Shown one piece after another: positions 43,502-51,756 of a stretch of 64,000 nucleotides of DNA (the first letter of the stretch is position 1; each line of letters opens with the position of its first letter). Source of the stretch: Lentisphaeria bacterium UBA1732 (lineage in GTDB: Bacteria; Verrucomicrobiota; Lentisphaeria; Victivallales; UBA1829); NCBI GenBank assembly GCA_002315855.1, contig DCIG01000050.1:30675-94674 (forward strand), in the 5' to 3' direction. The notes under the pieces are model-generated. The model was not told where the DNA came from, made no database searches, and saw nothing but the letters and a program-made list of their open reading frames with translations. Made by a program: the position numbers and the translations under genes.

Positions 43502-44332
43502 ATGCACATCGGATGCCACTTGTCAACCTCCGGCGGTTATGTCGCCATGGGGAATACTGCGCTGAAACTTGGCGCGGATACTTTGCAGTTTTTCACCCGC
43601 AATCCGCGGGGCGGCGATGGTCGCATTCCCTCGGACGAGGAGATTTCATCGCTCGTTCAGATCATGCGCGAACACAGCTTCGCCCCTGCCGTGGCTCATG
43701 CTTCCTACACGCTGAATATCTGCTCCGCCACGCCTGCCACGCGCGAATTTGCCAAACGCACCATGCGCAGTGACTTGGAGCTTCTGAACCGTTTCCCCGC
43801 CGGAACGGTTGTGTATAATTTCCATCCGGGCAGTCATACCGGGCAGGGCATTGAGGAGGGTATCCGCCTCATCGTCGAGGGCTTGAATGAGGTTCTTACC
43901 GAAGAAATTCATACTCCGGTCCTGCTGGAAACCATGTCGGGCAAAGGTTCGGAAGTCGGCGGCCGTTTTGAAGAACTCGCCGAAATCATTGCCGGAGTTC
44001 GTCTACAGGAAAAAATGGGCGTGTGTCTTGATACATGCCACATCTTTTCGGCCGGCTATGACCTCGTGAACTCCCCCGAAGATGTCCTGGCGGAATTTGA
44101 CCGCATTATCGGGCTGAATCGCCTCCATGCCGTTCACCTGAATGACAGTATGACACCTTTCAGCTCGAAAAAGGACCGCCACGAAAAACTCGGCGCAGGT
44201 TCGCTTGGCTTTGAAGCCCTTTGGAATTTCGCCCGATTGGATGCTGTCCGTGAACTCCCCCTCGTTTTGGAAACACCCAATGAACTGGACGGTTATGCCG
44301 CTGAAATCGCGAGAATGAGAGCCGGATTATGA
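43502..44332 (+). CDS. nfo: endonuclease IV (AP endonuclease)
   Basis: Nfo cuts DNA at abasic sites in base-excision repair. The 276-residue TIM-barrel protein begins MHIGCHLSTSGGYVAM and carries the metal ligands in canonical contexts: FHPGSHTGQG (His), LLETMSGKGSEVGG (Glu), CLDTCHIFSAGYD (Asp and His), VHLNDSM (Asp), DRHEKLGAG (Asp, His) and LVLETPNE (Glu). An upstream frame extension covers the promoter and is rejected. The stop overlaps the start of the Sel1 lipoprotein gene in ATGA, so the two are coupled. Confidence 0.96.
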   Translation: MHIGCHLSTSGGYVAMGNTALKLGADTLQFFTRNPRGGDGRIPSDEEISSLVQIMREHSFAPAVAHASYTLNICSATPATREFAKRTMRSDLELLNRFPAGTVVYNFHPGSHTGQGIEEGIRLIVEGLNEVLTEEIHTPVLLETMSGKGSEVGGRFEELAEIIAGVRLQEKMGVCLDTCHIFSAGYDLVNSPEDVLAEFDRIIGLNRLHAVHLNDSMTPFSSKKDRHEKLGAGSLGFEALWNFARLDAVRELPLVLETPNELDGYAAEIARMRAGL

Positions 44333-45246
44333 AAATTTCACGCTTGTTTGTTTCCGTTTGCTCTGTACTTGTACTGACTTTTTCGGCCTCCTGCTTCGTG
44401 ACGGCGGAAAAACGCGCTCAGAATGAGGTGAAGGACTTGCTTGCTCAGGCGGAAAAAGGCGATGCCGCTTCTCAGAATGAACTTGGCTTGCATTACCTCA
44501 GTGGTGAGGGTGTCGCTGTCGATCCGTATGCCGCCGCGAAATGGTTCCAGCGCAGTGCGGAGCAAGGCACCGCGCAAGCTCAGTACAATCTTGGCTTGCT
44601 CTGTCTTCACGGCGAAGGCGTAGTCAAAAGTCTGAAAAATGCCTTCGGCTGTTTCCTCGAAGCCGCGAAACAGAACATCCCCGATGCCCAGTTCCGGGTC
44701 GCCGTGATGCTGGAAAAAGGCATGGGTACCGACAAAGACCCCTTGGAGGCCGCTTCATGGTATCGCAAGGCCGCCGATCACGGACACCGCGAAGCTCAGT
44801 TCGTGGTCGGAATGGAAGAGGTGAAGACCCCTGAAACCCGTTCCCATGGCCTCGAACTCATCCGCTTTTCTGCGGAGCAGGGGCTTGCACGTGCCCGGCT
44901 TCAGTACGGTACGATTCTTCTCAACACAGGAAAAAGTGCCGATGCGGAAGAAGCTCTTCGCTGGATTCTGCTTGCGGCGAAACAGGGGCTCCCTGATGCT
45001 CAGCTTTCTGCCGCCATGCTTTATCTTTCCGGCGGACACGGCATTCGGAAAGACGTTTCTTCCGGTCTTGCGTGGGCGGAAAAAGCCGCCGCTCAGAATT
45101 TCCCCGAAGCCGAATATTTCCTTGGCCGTCTCTGCCTCGAAGGCAAGGACGTGGATAAGGACGAACCCAAAGGCCGTGCCTTGCTGTTGCGTGCGGAATC
45201 TCACGGCATTGCCGATGCCCGCACCCTTCTCGATGCAAAGAAATAG
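44329..45246 (+). CDS. lipoprotein with Sel1-like repeats
   Basis: A 305-residue exported protein with a lipoprotein signal ending FSASC (Cys22). The rest is a solenoid of about seven Sel1/TPR-like repeats of roughly 36 residues, each with the A-x2-G-x2-xAQxxLGxxY pattern (NELGLHYLSGEG, YNLGLLCLHGEG, FRVAVMLEKGMG, YFLGRLCLEGKD). Sel1 proteins serve as protein-protein scaffolds. Coupling to nfo looks incidental, as the lipoprotein works outside the cytoplasm. Partners are unknown. Confidence 0.88.
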   Translation: MKISRLFVSVCSVLVLTFSASCFVTAEKRAQNEVKDLLAQAEKGDAASQNELGLHYLSGEGVAVDPYAAAKWFQRSAEQGTAQAQYNLGLLCLHGEGVVKSLKNAFGCFLEAAKQNIPDAQFRVAVMLEKGMGTDKDPLEAASWYRKAADHGHREAQFVVGMEEVKTPETRSHGLELIRFSAEQGLARARLQYGTILLNTGKSADAEEALRWILLAAKQGLPDAQLSAAMLYLSGGHGIRKDVSSGLAWAEKAAAQNFPEAEYFLGRLCLEGKDVDKDEPKGRALLLRAESHGIADARTLLDAKK

Positions 45247-45355
45247 AAACATCCTGTATTTTCCCTCCGCCAATGTAATTTTTAGACAGTCGATGAATCG
45301 ACTTCTTATGTTTGCTGGAGCCATTATCCGTTCCAATCAAATGTAAGTGTTTTTT

Positions 45356-45598
45356 TTAAAAACCCCCGATTTGTAAGCGTTTTGGCACAAAAATAAATGT
45401 TTTGGCACAAAACCCCGATTTGTAAGTGTTTTGGCACACCGTCTTCTCTGAGCCGGGGTATATCAGGCCGGGAGAGAGGCGGAAATGATAAAAAACGGAG
45501 TGCATCAGCCATTGCACCATTTTGCGAAGTGTCTTGTATTCCTCAATGCAAAAGGATGCGAAGGCAGGGATTCTTTCCTGATTTTGTTTTTCTTCCAT
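45356..45598 (-). CDS. possible small protein at the end of the MoxR operon
   Basis: An 80-residue frame starting 35 bases after the transglutaminase gene, with AAAGGAAG nine bases before the ATG. The first 45 residues (MEEKQNQERIPAFASFCIEE, then a hydrophobic KMVQWLMHSVFYHF) look protein-like. The last 30 residues are encoded by the 49-base repeat and are cysteine- and lysine-rich, so the gene may be an older one overwritten by repeat DNA. I do not recognise it. Confidence 0.3.
   Translation of the reverse strand: MEEKQNQERIPAFASFCIEEYKTLRKMVQWLMHSVFYHFRLSPGLIYPGSEKTVCQNTYKSGFCAKTFIFVPKRLQIGGF
45364..45437. repeat. 49-base repeat, about one and a half units
   Basis: CCCCGATTTGTAAG(C/T)G begins at 45364 and 45413, offset 49 bases, each followed by TTTTGGCACA. 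Within the unit, TGTTTTGGCACAAAA-like 15-mers occur again at 45397, and a diverged start (TGTAAGTG) lies at 45342. Confidence 0.75.
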
Positions 45599-45633
45599 GA
45601 GCTTTGCTTCCTTTGAAGCACTTTCCCTTGCAG

Positions 45634-47850
45634 TTACTGATCATCCTGTTTTTTTTCAGCATCCGCGATTCGCTTGAAATCCGGCAGCCGCTTCAGTCTG
45701 GTGCGCAGTTCATGCACTGCATTGTCCGTGCAGTCGTCTTTGGAGAACCGGATGGACTGATAGAACTGTACAGTCTGCATAAGCTCATCATTCCCGATGC
45801 TTTCCGCCCATTCCTGCAAAGGCTGGGAATCTTTACGGAAAACTCCCGTTTGAATGGAAATCTTTCTCTGTTTCGCCAGCATCAGAGTCATGGCCCGGTG
45901 CTGATTCATGCCAACGGAATACCGCCGTATCGCGCGTCTTCGGAGAAATAGGATGATGCCCGCAATTCCCCCTGAAATTGCCAGCAGGATCAGGATCATT
46001 GCCGCCGGATGATTTCTGCTGAAATCTGCTGCGCTCGAATATACGATGATCCACGCACGGTAAATCACGCGTGCCGGATATCCGCGCCGAATCCAGTAGG
46101 ACAGAGCGGAAAGTTTCAGCCTGCATTTTGCCAGGAAAACGTCTGTTTTGCTGTATTGCATCCGGGGGGCCTGTTCGCCGATTGAACTGCCCGGCGTGGT
46201 TTCCACCATGACCCAGCGCTGTTCGTCTTCCAGCCATGCTTCGGTCCAGGCGTGCAGGTCCCGGTCTGTGGCGAAATAAAAGCCTGCTGGGTGGTAACTC
46301 GTGCAGACAATTCCCGTAACATACCGCGTCGGTACGCCGAGGGCGCGCAGGAGCAGGGCGGATGCCGTTGCGAAAAGCTCGCAGTGCCCTTGTTTGGTGT
46401 AGAATAGGAAGCTCGATACGGCATTCGGATATTCTGCGGTTCTCAGCGTGGTAATATCCCTGTCCAGCGTATAGCTGTAATTGTTCAGCAGATGGTTCGC
46501 GACCGCCTGAATCCTTTGACGCGGGGGCAATGATTCAGGATTGCGGTTGCCGATCAGCGAAAGCCCCAGTTTCGTAAATGGCTGAATCATATTGGACGGT
46601 ATCGTCAGATAGCTTCGGAATAAATCGGTTCCCCGCACCATTCTGCTCCCGTCCGGGTATTGGGCGGCGGAAACTTCCTGCGGCGGTGCCAGTGTGCAGA
46701 TACAGCCCGTTGTGGAGTTCCAGTTTTCGGGAATCAGGCTTCCTTCCTGCGAAAGCGACAGACTTTTTGCGTCTGCCAGCACGGAGGACGCATTGACCGG
46801 AACAGGCATGATTTCACCGGAAAATCTCACCGGGAAACGTATTTCCGCACGTGCCGTATCTTTTTCCCACGAGGGAAGCAGCTGGAATGCCAGCACGGAC
46901 AGGTCTTTTTCTATGTCCAGTTCCATTGCCTCATCATCGGCATCTTCGTTCGCAATCCACACTCCCCCCTCATACTCCGAGAAATAGCGGTATGCCTTTG
47001 CCCGCAGATAACCCGGCGCACTGTCTGCGATTGCTTCCACAAGCAGTTGCGGCGGCTCGTTATATTCGGGCGGGTACATGATTTTTGCGCGCGAGGGGAA
47101 CGATGTTTCTCTGGAACTGTCCCGGTTCTGAATGAATGTCCGCACGTAGCTCCGCCACCTTATGAAAAGGTGTTCGCTTGAGAAGAATGCCGTGGAACTT
47201 GCACAATAGAGAAGCGGAATCAGCAGAAATGCCGTCAGCCGTACCCATTTCAGCGAACGCAGCGGCTTGCCGGTGTCGTATCTCGATTGTGCCGTCAGCA
47301 GCAGAAATGTCCCGAATCCCTGGAAAATGACGCAGACGAGGTACACTTTCCGGTAATTCCGCAGAAGCCCCGTCGTCCCTGTGAATACCGTATTCTCCAT
47401 GGAGGCGGTGTTGTACACATCACAGCAGATCAGGGCCGCAAACATGGCAATCAGAAGCACGATTGGCGCGACTGCCCGCTTCCTCCTGAACCAGCACATC
47501 AGAGCCGCCAGATAAATCATCAGCGGCAGAAAAATATACGAATTCATCAGATAATCCACAAACGACAGACGCGATGGCTGTATCTTCACGATGAATCCCG
47601 GCAGAAACGCCATGATGCAGATCAGCAGTGTCGAATAGATGACCGGACGTTCCCGCATTTCCAGCGAATGCGTCAGAAAGGACGATCCCACGATCAGCAC
47701 CAGCGCAAATATCAGAATGTGCGGCAAATCAAATTTCAGGGCCAGCAGAAATGCCGGCGGTGCCAGCAGACACAGCCGCGTGATCAGTCCCAGATGCCGG
47801 ACCGGAGGAGGCGTGAAATCTGCACTCGGTCTGATTTTCTTTTCCCTCAT
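45634..47850 (-). CDS. membrane-anchored transglutaminase-like protease family protein (TgpA-type)
   Basis: A 738-residue protein of the TgpA/DUF3488-transglutaminase type. About seven hydrophobic helices occupy residues 20-225, a large extracytoplasmic part follows, and the papain-like transglutaminase core lies near 480-560: KQGHCELFATASALLLRALG (nucleophilic Cys), then YFATDRDLHAWTEAWLEDEQRWVMVETTPG (His and Asp). One more transmembrane helix near 625-645 and a cytoplasmic tail of about 95 residues end it. It is third in the MoxR-DUF58-transglutaminase operon, overlapping DUF58 in ATGA. The true reaction of this class in bacteria is mostly unknown. Confidence 0.88.
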   Translation of the reverse strand: MREKKIRPSADFTPPPVRHLGLITRLCLLAPPAFLLALKFDLPHILIFALVLIVGSSFLTHSLEMRERPVIYSTLLICIMAFLPGFIVKIQPSRLSFVDYLMNSYIFLPLMIYLAALMCWFRRKRAVAPIVLLIAMFAALICCDVYNTASMENTVFTGTTGLLRNYRKVYLVCVIFQGFGTFLLLTAQSRYDTGKPLRSLKWVRLTAFLLIPLLYCASSTAFFSSEHLFIRWRSYVRTFIQNRDSSRETSFPSRAKIMYPPEYNEPPQLLVEAIADSAPGYLRAKAYRYFSEYEGGVWIANEDADDEAMELDIEKDLSVLAFQLLPSWEKDTARAEIRFPVRFSGEIMPVPVNASSVLADAKSLSLSQEGSLIPENWNSTTGCICTLAPPQEVSAAQYPDGSRMVRGTDLFRSYLTIPSNMIQPFTKLGLSLIGNRNPESLPPRQRIQAVANHLLNNYSYTLDRDITTLRTAEYPNAVSSFLFYTKQGHCELFATASALLLRALGVPTRYVTGIVCTSYHPAGFYFATDRDLHAWTEAWLEDEQRWVMVETTPGSSIGEQAPRMQYSKTDVFLAKCRLKLSALSYWIRRGYPARVIYRAWIIVYSSAADFSRNHPAAMILILLAISGGIAGIILFLRRRAIRRYSVGMNQHRAMTLMLAKQRKISIQTGVFRKDSQPLQEWAESIGNDELMQTVQFYQSIRFSKDDCTDNAVHELRTRLKRLPDFKRIADAEKKQDDQ

Positions 47851-49232
47851 AGAACCACCCCGTTCCCTTTCAGCAGTGGTTCCGCCGGCACATGGATTAC
47901 GTTCTCCGGCAAATCCGTCCGTCTTGGTTTTTCGGACACCAGAATCGGCACGACCTGCACATCGGGCTTTTCCAGTTCCGCAATCAGCGCCGCCACGGCG
48001 GTGTCATACCGTTTCACCACCAGAAACACCATCCCTGCGTCTTCCACGTCGCCCGCAATCGCAGGAAGCGCATTCTTGCTGAATGGATCGAGGATTGCAG
48101 GTTCCGCCAGTGCCAGCGTATCGAGCACGTCCTGTTCGGAAAGCGTGTTTTCTCCCTCATTGCATTGGATGGCCCGGCTTCCCGACACAAAGGCTCTTAT
48201 GCGCACTCCGCGCCGGGTCAGCTGTTCTGCGATGGAGGCCGCCATTGACACTGCCGCCTCGAAAACAGGTTCCGGCTGATAACGCAATGTTACATTGTCC
48301 ATGAGCGAGATTTTGAATTTCAGCAGCGAGGTTACAGGCTGATAAATGTCCAGAATGATTGCCGCCGCAGAGGTCTCCTCTTCCTGAAAATCCTTGACGA
48401 TGGGCTGTCTCAGACGGGCTGTCGCACGCCAGTGGATTTTCCTCAGCGGATCGCCCGGCCGGTATTGTCTGCATCCGAAAAAATCCATGCTTTCCCCCGA
48501 TTTCGGCGAAGACAGCGAATCCGAACGCTGCGGACAGGAAAGCCCCGGCAGTGAAAACAGCCCCGTGATTTGCGAGACCGATGGATGCACGATGAGATTC
48601 TGCTTTTCCGAAAACAGCACAGAGTGCTTGATGAGGTTGAATGGGAAAATGGACTCCGCGATTCCCTGCGGAATTGACACAATGCCGCGCCGGAATGCAA
48701 TCAGTTTCAATTCTGCGTGGCCCGTCTGTTTTCCCCCGAATGAGTTCATCGCGGAGAGCTCGGCGTACCGCAAATCCGGCAGTGTGATATTCGGGTCGAA
48801 CCGGACATCGTAGGCGGGCAGCTTCCGCAGATTGGTAACGTCATATACGATTTTGAATGGAATTCCGCAGCGCACGCGGGATGGCAGTTTGCGCGTGATG
48901 TTCAGCTTCGGTTTGAAGACCCATCCCGCGGCGAAATCCGCCGCAAGCAGTGCCGTCAGAATCAGAAACAGCGTGATTGCAGGACTTCGCATCGACAGAG
49001 ATGAAAAGAAAAATGCGAACACGTAAATAATCAGAAACAGACGCGCGTGCCAGCTGAATATCCTGTCATACCACGCCATCCCCCAGAAAAACAGTTTCAG
49101 GCTGGGCGACCGGTAATGCCGGAAAATAAATCCCAGTCCATGGGATTCACGAATCCAGCCCGGCCCTTCCAGAAATTTCTCCCACTTTCTGCGGATGAAG
49201 TGTCGCATGTGCATTATTCTCTTGTCCGGCAC
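47847..49232 (-). CDS. DUF58 family protein
   Basis: A 461-residue DUF58 protein, middle member of the MoxR operon. Two membrane helices lie near residues 60-105, then the typical beta region. The DUF58 core motif is FFGCRQYRPGDPLRKIHWRATARLRQPIVKDF (split here by function: R-Y-PGD-LR-IHW). A von Willebrand A-like end has LDIYQPVTS in place of a full metal site. DUF58 proteins are thought to be substrates or adaptors for MoxR ATPase chaperones. The gene begins 12 bases after moxR and overlaps the transglutaminase gene by four. Confidence 0.9.
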   Translation of the reverse strand: MPDKRIMHMRHFIRRKWEKFLEGPGWIRESHGLGFIFRHYRSPSLKLFFWGMAWYDRIFSWHARLFLIIYVFAFFFSSLSMRSPAITLFLILTALLAADFAAGWVFKPKLNITRKLPSRVRCGIPFKIVYDVTNLRKLPAYDVRFDPNITLPDLRYAELSAMNSFGGKQTGHAELKLIAFRRGIVSIPQGIAESIFPFNLIKHSVLFSEKQNLIVHPSVSQITGLFSLPGLSCPQRSDSLSSPKSGESMDFFGCRQYRPGDPLRKIHWRATARLRQPIVKDFQEEETSAAAIILDIYQPVTSLLKFKISLMDNVTLRYQPEPVFEAAVSMAASIAEQLTRRGVRIRAFVSGSRAIQCNEGENTLSEQDVLDTLALAEPAILDPFSKNALPAIAGDVEDAGMVFLVVKRYDTAVAALIAELEKPDVQVVPILVSEKPRRTDLPENVIHVPAEPLLKGNGVVL

Positions 49233-49244
49233 AAATCATCCCGT

Positions 49245-50189
49245 TCAAACCGGGACGCGGATTTTTTTCCGGATGGCGTCCAGCAAAGTCGCGGCTGTCT
49301 GTCCCGCATGTTTGCTTTCCGAACTCACTTGCAGACGGTGTGCCAGCACAAACGGCATTAAAAACACCACGTCATCCGGGATTACGTAGTCGCGTTTCTG
49401 CAAAAATGCCCGTGCCTGTGCGCAGTGTGCCAGGTCCAGCAGGGCGCGCGGGGATGCTCCCAGCACGAACCCCGATTCTGCTTCGCGTGTCGCGCTTACG
49501 ATGGCGCGCATGTATTCCTGCACCGAGCGTTCCACGCTGACGGTCCGCACTTCTTTCTGCAAATCCTGCAATTCCGCGCACGAGATGACCGGCTTGAGTT
49601 TTTCCAGCGGGTCGGAATCCCACCGCTCGTTCAGCATGGCAAGTTCCTGCTCTTCATTGGGATAGCCGATGGAAAACCGCACCATGAACCGGTCCAGCTG
49701 TGCTTCCGGCAGCGGAAATGTCCCGAAATATTCAATCGGGTTTTCTGTGGCAATCACCAGAAATGGATGCGGCAGATCGTAGTGGCCGCCCTCAATCGAA
49801 ATCTGCGATTCATTCATCGCCTCCAGCAGTGCCGACTGCGTCCGCGGCGATGCCCGGTTGATTTCGTCTGCAAGCAGAATATTGGCGAAAATCGGTCCCT
49901 TGTAGAAGATGAACTCCCCTGTTTTCTGACTGAATACCGATGACCCCAGAATATCCGACGGCATCATGTCGGATGTGAACTGAATCCGTTTGAAATCGGC
50001 TTCCAGGGAGCGTGCCAGTGCTTTGGCCAGGGTCGTTTTCCCCACCCCAGGTACATCGTCCAGCAGTACATGTCCTGACGCAAGTACCGCGTTCAGAAGC
50101 AGTTCTACCACCTGTTTCCCCGCATGGATGACGGAATGCAGATTGGCTCGGATTAACTCTGTTTTTGCAAATGATTCAGTTTGATTCAT
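49245..50189 (-). CDS. MoxR family AAA+ ATPase
   Basis: A 314-residue AAA+ protein of the MoxR/RavA group, which helps fold or activate other proteins. Walker A is GVGKTTLAKALA near residue 48, Walker B ILLADEINRASPRTQSALLEAM near 108, sensor 1 FLVIATENPIEYFGTFPLPEAQLDRFM, and the lid domain holds LGASPRALLDLAHCAQARAFL. It leads the operon MoxR-DUF58-transglutaminase, a widely conserved but poorly understood set linked to envelope stress and surface assembly. A good promoter lies at 50331-50359, giving a leader of about 135 bases. Confidence 0.94.
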   Translation of the reverse strand: MNQTESFAKTELIRANLHSVIHAGKQVVELLLNAVLASGHVLLDDVPGVGKTTLAKALARSLEADFKRIQFTSDMMPSDILGSSVFSQKTGEFIFYKGPIFANILLADEINRASPRTQSALLEAMNESQISIEGGHYDLPHPFLVIATENPIEYFGTFPLPEAQLDRFMVRFSIGYPNEEQELAMLNERWDSDPLEKLKPVISCAELQDLQKEVRTVSVERSVQEYMRAIVSATREAESGFVLGASPRALLDLAHCAQARAFLQKRDYVIPDDVVFLMPFVLAHRLQVSSESKHAGQTAATLLDAIRKKIRVPV

Positions 50190-50330
50190 GGATCTTTCCG
50201 GGGTTGCTCGTTTGGATTCCTGGTGACCGGATGCTTGGATTTCCCTGCCGGAAACGCTCCTGAAGGAAACGTCGCTTCTTGCTGGTCTCTCGCGTCCTGA
50301 AGGGGTTCTCTGTGAATGGAGATACCCTAA

Positions 50331-50359
50331 ACAATAACTTCTTTTTTCTGAAATTGCAA
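50331..50359 (-). promoter_or_regulatory. promoter of the MoxR operon
   Basis: Minus-strand TTGCAA, 17 bases, TATTGT. Confidence 0.7.
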
Positions 50360-50410
50360 CTTATTCTGTGAAAAATAGAGAAAAAAAGAACTCTTCCTGC
50401 AAAAAAACGG

Positions 50411-50439
50411 TTGATTTTTTCGCAGAAACGGTCTATCTT
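50411..50439 (+). promoter_or_regulatory. promoter of the twin SecD-head-like genes
   Basis: TTGATT, 17 bases, TATCTT. The leader to the start at 50604 is about 160 bases and carries a palindromic element. Confidence 0.65.
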
Positions 50440-50508
50440 ATTTATATACGTTTCAACTTTTGATATCGTTTCCCATTGGGGGCTTTTTGTCCCTTGATAA
50501 AACTGCGG

Positions 50509-50547
50509 AGCTGATTTCAAAAGGCATTGAAACTTCGGATTTTAGCT
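50509..50547. repeat. dispersed palindromic element, copy H
   Basis: Left arm AGCTGATTTCAAAAG intact, right arm reduced to GGATTTTAGCT, core CATTGAAACTTC. It is located in the leader of the gene at 50604. Confidence 0.55.
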
Positions 50548-50603
50548 CATTGGTATCTCTTCCGGATGCCGCTAATTGCCTTTCTCGGCGGGAGACTCGT
50601 TAC

Positions 50604-51155
50604 ATGAAAACAAATAAATTTTGCACCATCTGCTTCCGGACTGCGGTCGTTTGTCTGGCTGTGATGTGCTGTGGATATCGCAGTTGTGATTCTACGGACC
50701 GGGAAGTCATTTACGACCCCGCAAAATGGGAAGAATCTCAGAAACCTACAAAAAGTGTCGTCTCGATTCACGAAATCGTGCGCATCCCCCGCGGCGAAGG
50801 CGCCGAACTCAATATCCTGAGCTACTTCGAGGATGACGTCTGCATCAACAGCATTCAGTACCTCGATTCTTCGGAAATCATGTCCATTGAAGCGATTCCC
50901 ATCCCAAATAACACATCGTACAATCTCCGCCTGACTTTGACCGAACGCGGGCAGAAACGGTGGCTGATGGCGAGTATTGCCAACAAAGGCAAACAGCTCG
51001 CTTTTGTCATCGATGGCATGATGTACCGCCGGTTTATCCCCAGAGTGACGGATGACAATAACAACGTGATTATCATTGACGGTCCGTTTGACCGTGCCAC
51101 CGCCATGGAAGTTCAGAACAATTCCAAAATGAATTACTATAAAATGAGGAAGTGA
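50604..51155 (+). CDS. exported protein with SecD P1-head-like domain (first of a tandem pair)
   Basis: A 183-residue exported protein. An N-terminal signal (residues 1-23, cysteine-rich, no clean lipobox) precedes a short variable part. From about residue 75 the sequence DVCINSIQYLDSSEI leads into LTLTERGQKRWLMASIANKG, KQLAFVIDGMMYRRFIP and IIIDGPFDRATAMEV. This order (F/L-x-LT-x-G, a helix, K-x-LA-x-x-(I/L)DG, then GPF-x-x-x-A) closely resembles the first periplasmic (P1 head) domain of the Sec translocase subunit SecD. Here it stands alone without membrane helices. The next gene, five bases on, encodes a clear paralogue. The ATG at 50604 has GGGAG ten bases upstream. Confidence 0.6.
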   Translation: MKTNKFCTICFRTAVVCLAVMCCGYRSCDSTDREVIYDPAKWEESQKPTKSVVSIHEIVRIPRGEGAELNILSYFEDDVCINSIQYLDSSEIMSIEAIPIPNNTSYNLRLTLTERGQKRWLMASIANKGKQLAFVIDGMMYRRFIPRVTDDNNNVIIIDGPFDRATAMEVQNNSKMNYYKMRK

Positions 51156-51159
51156 TCTC

Positions 51160-51723
51160 ATGAAAAAAATGTTGAAAATCCTGTCCAAATTCCTTTTCGC
51201 CGCTTCCATTGTGTTCGTTTCTTCCTGCGAAGAAATTACCATGGAAAATATTGACGAACAGACTCTCCTCGACCCGGAACAGTGGTCTCTTGAAATGGAA
51301 AACCTTCCTCTTGAAAACCTTGTTTCCATTCACGAAATCATCAAATATCGTCGCGGTGAAGATAACGAACTGATGATGCCAAGTTCTTTTGAAGGTGATG
51401 TTTGCGTCAATAATAAGCAGCTCCTTGACTCCACCGAAATCAAGTCCGTCAAAAAACTCCCCGTCCCCGATGAAGATACATTCAATCTTCAGCTGGATTT
51501 GACGGACCGTGGTCGTAAACGCTGGATCGGGTTGAGCATCGCTCACAAGGGCGAACAGCTCGCTTTTGCCATCGATGGCACCGTCTATCGCCGTTTTGTC
51601 CCTCGTCAGATTTACGATGATACCACCACTTCCATTATTATCGACGGTCCGTTTGATAAGATTACGGCGGAAAAACTCGAAAAATTCTCTCGTCCTAACT
51701 TCCGCCGTGTCGGTCGGAAATAA
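51160..51723 (+). CDS. lipoprotein with SecD P1-head-like domain (second of a tandem pair)
   Basis: A 187-residue lipoprotein: the signal ends FVSSC (Cys23). It is a paralogue of the protein encoded just upstream, sharing SIHEI, RGE, DVC, LDS-EI, LT-RG-KRW, KG-QLAF-IDG, YRRF-PR and IIIDGPFD. As in the partner, the C-terminal 90 residues resemble the SecD P1 head (LDLTDRGRKRWIGLSIAHKG; QLAFAIDGTVYRRFVP; DGPFDKITAEKLE). Being anchored by lipid, it would sit in the periplasm near the Sec channel or in the outer membrane. Spacing of five bases and a common promoter indicate one transcript. Function is unknown. Confidence 0.65.
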   Translation: MKKMLKILSKFLFAASIVFVSSCEEITMENIDEQTLLDPEQWSLEMENLPLENLVSIHEIIKYRRGEDNELMMPSSFEGDVCVNNKQLLDSTEIKSVKKLPVPDEDTFNLQLDLTDRGRKRWIGLSIAHKGEQLAFAIDGTVYRRFVPRQIYDDTTTSIIIDGPFDKITAEKLEKFSRPNFRRVGRK

Positions 51724-51756
51724 ACCTTCTGTTGTCATTGAAAGGAGACCTGAATC

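Larger units (their letters stand above)
45247..45633. other. spacer between Sel1 and transglutaminase genes
   Basis: A 387-base convergent spacer. It contains a possible 80-residue minus-strand gene (45356-45598) and a 49-base repeat (45364-45437); no clear terminator is seen on either strand. Confidence 0.5.

Noticed and set aside
45364..45437. Possible CRISPR-like array
   Set aside because: Only about one and a half 49-base units, no spacer of uniform length with variable sequence, and no cas gene in the window.
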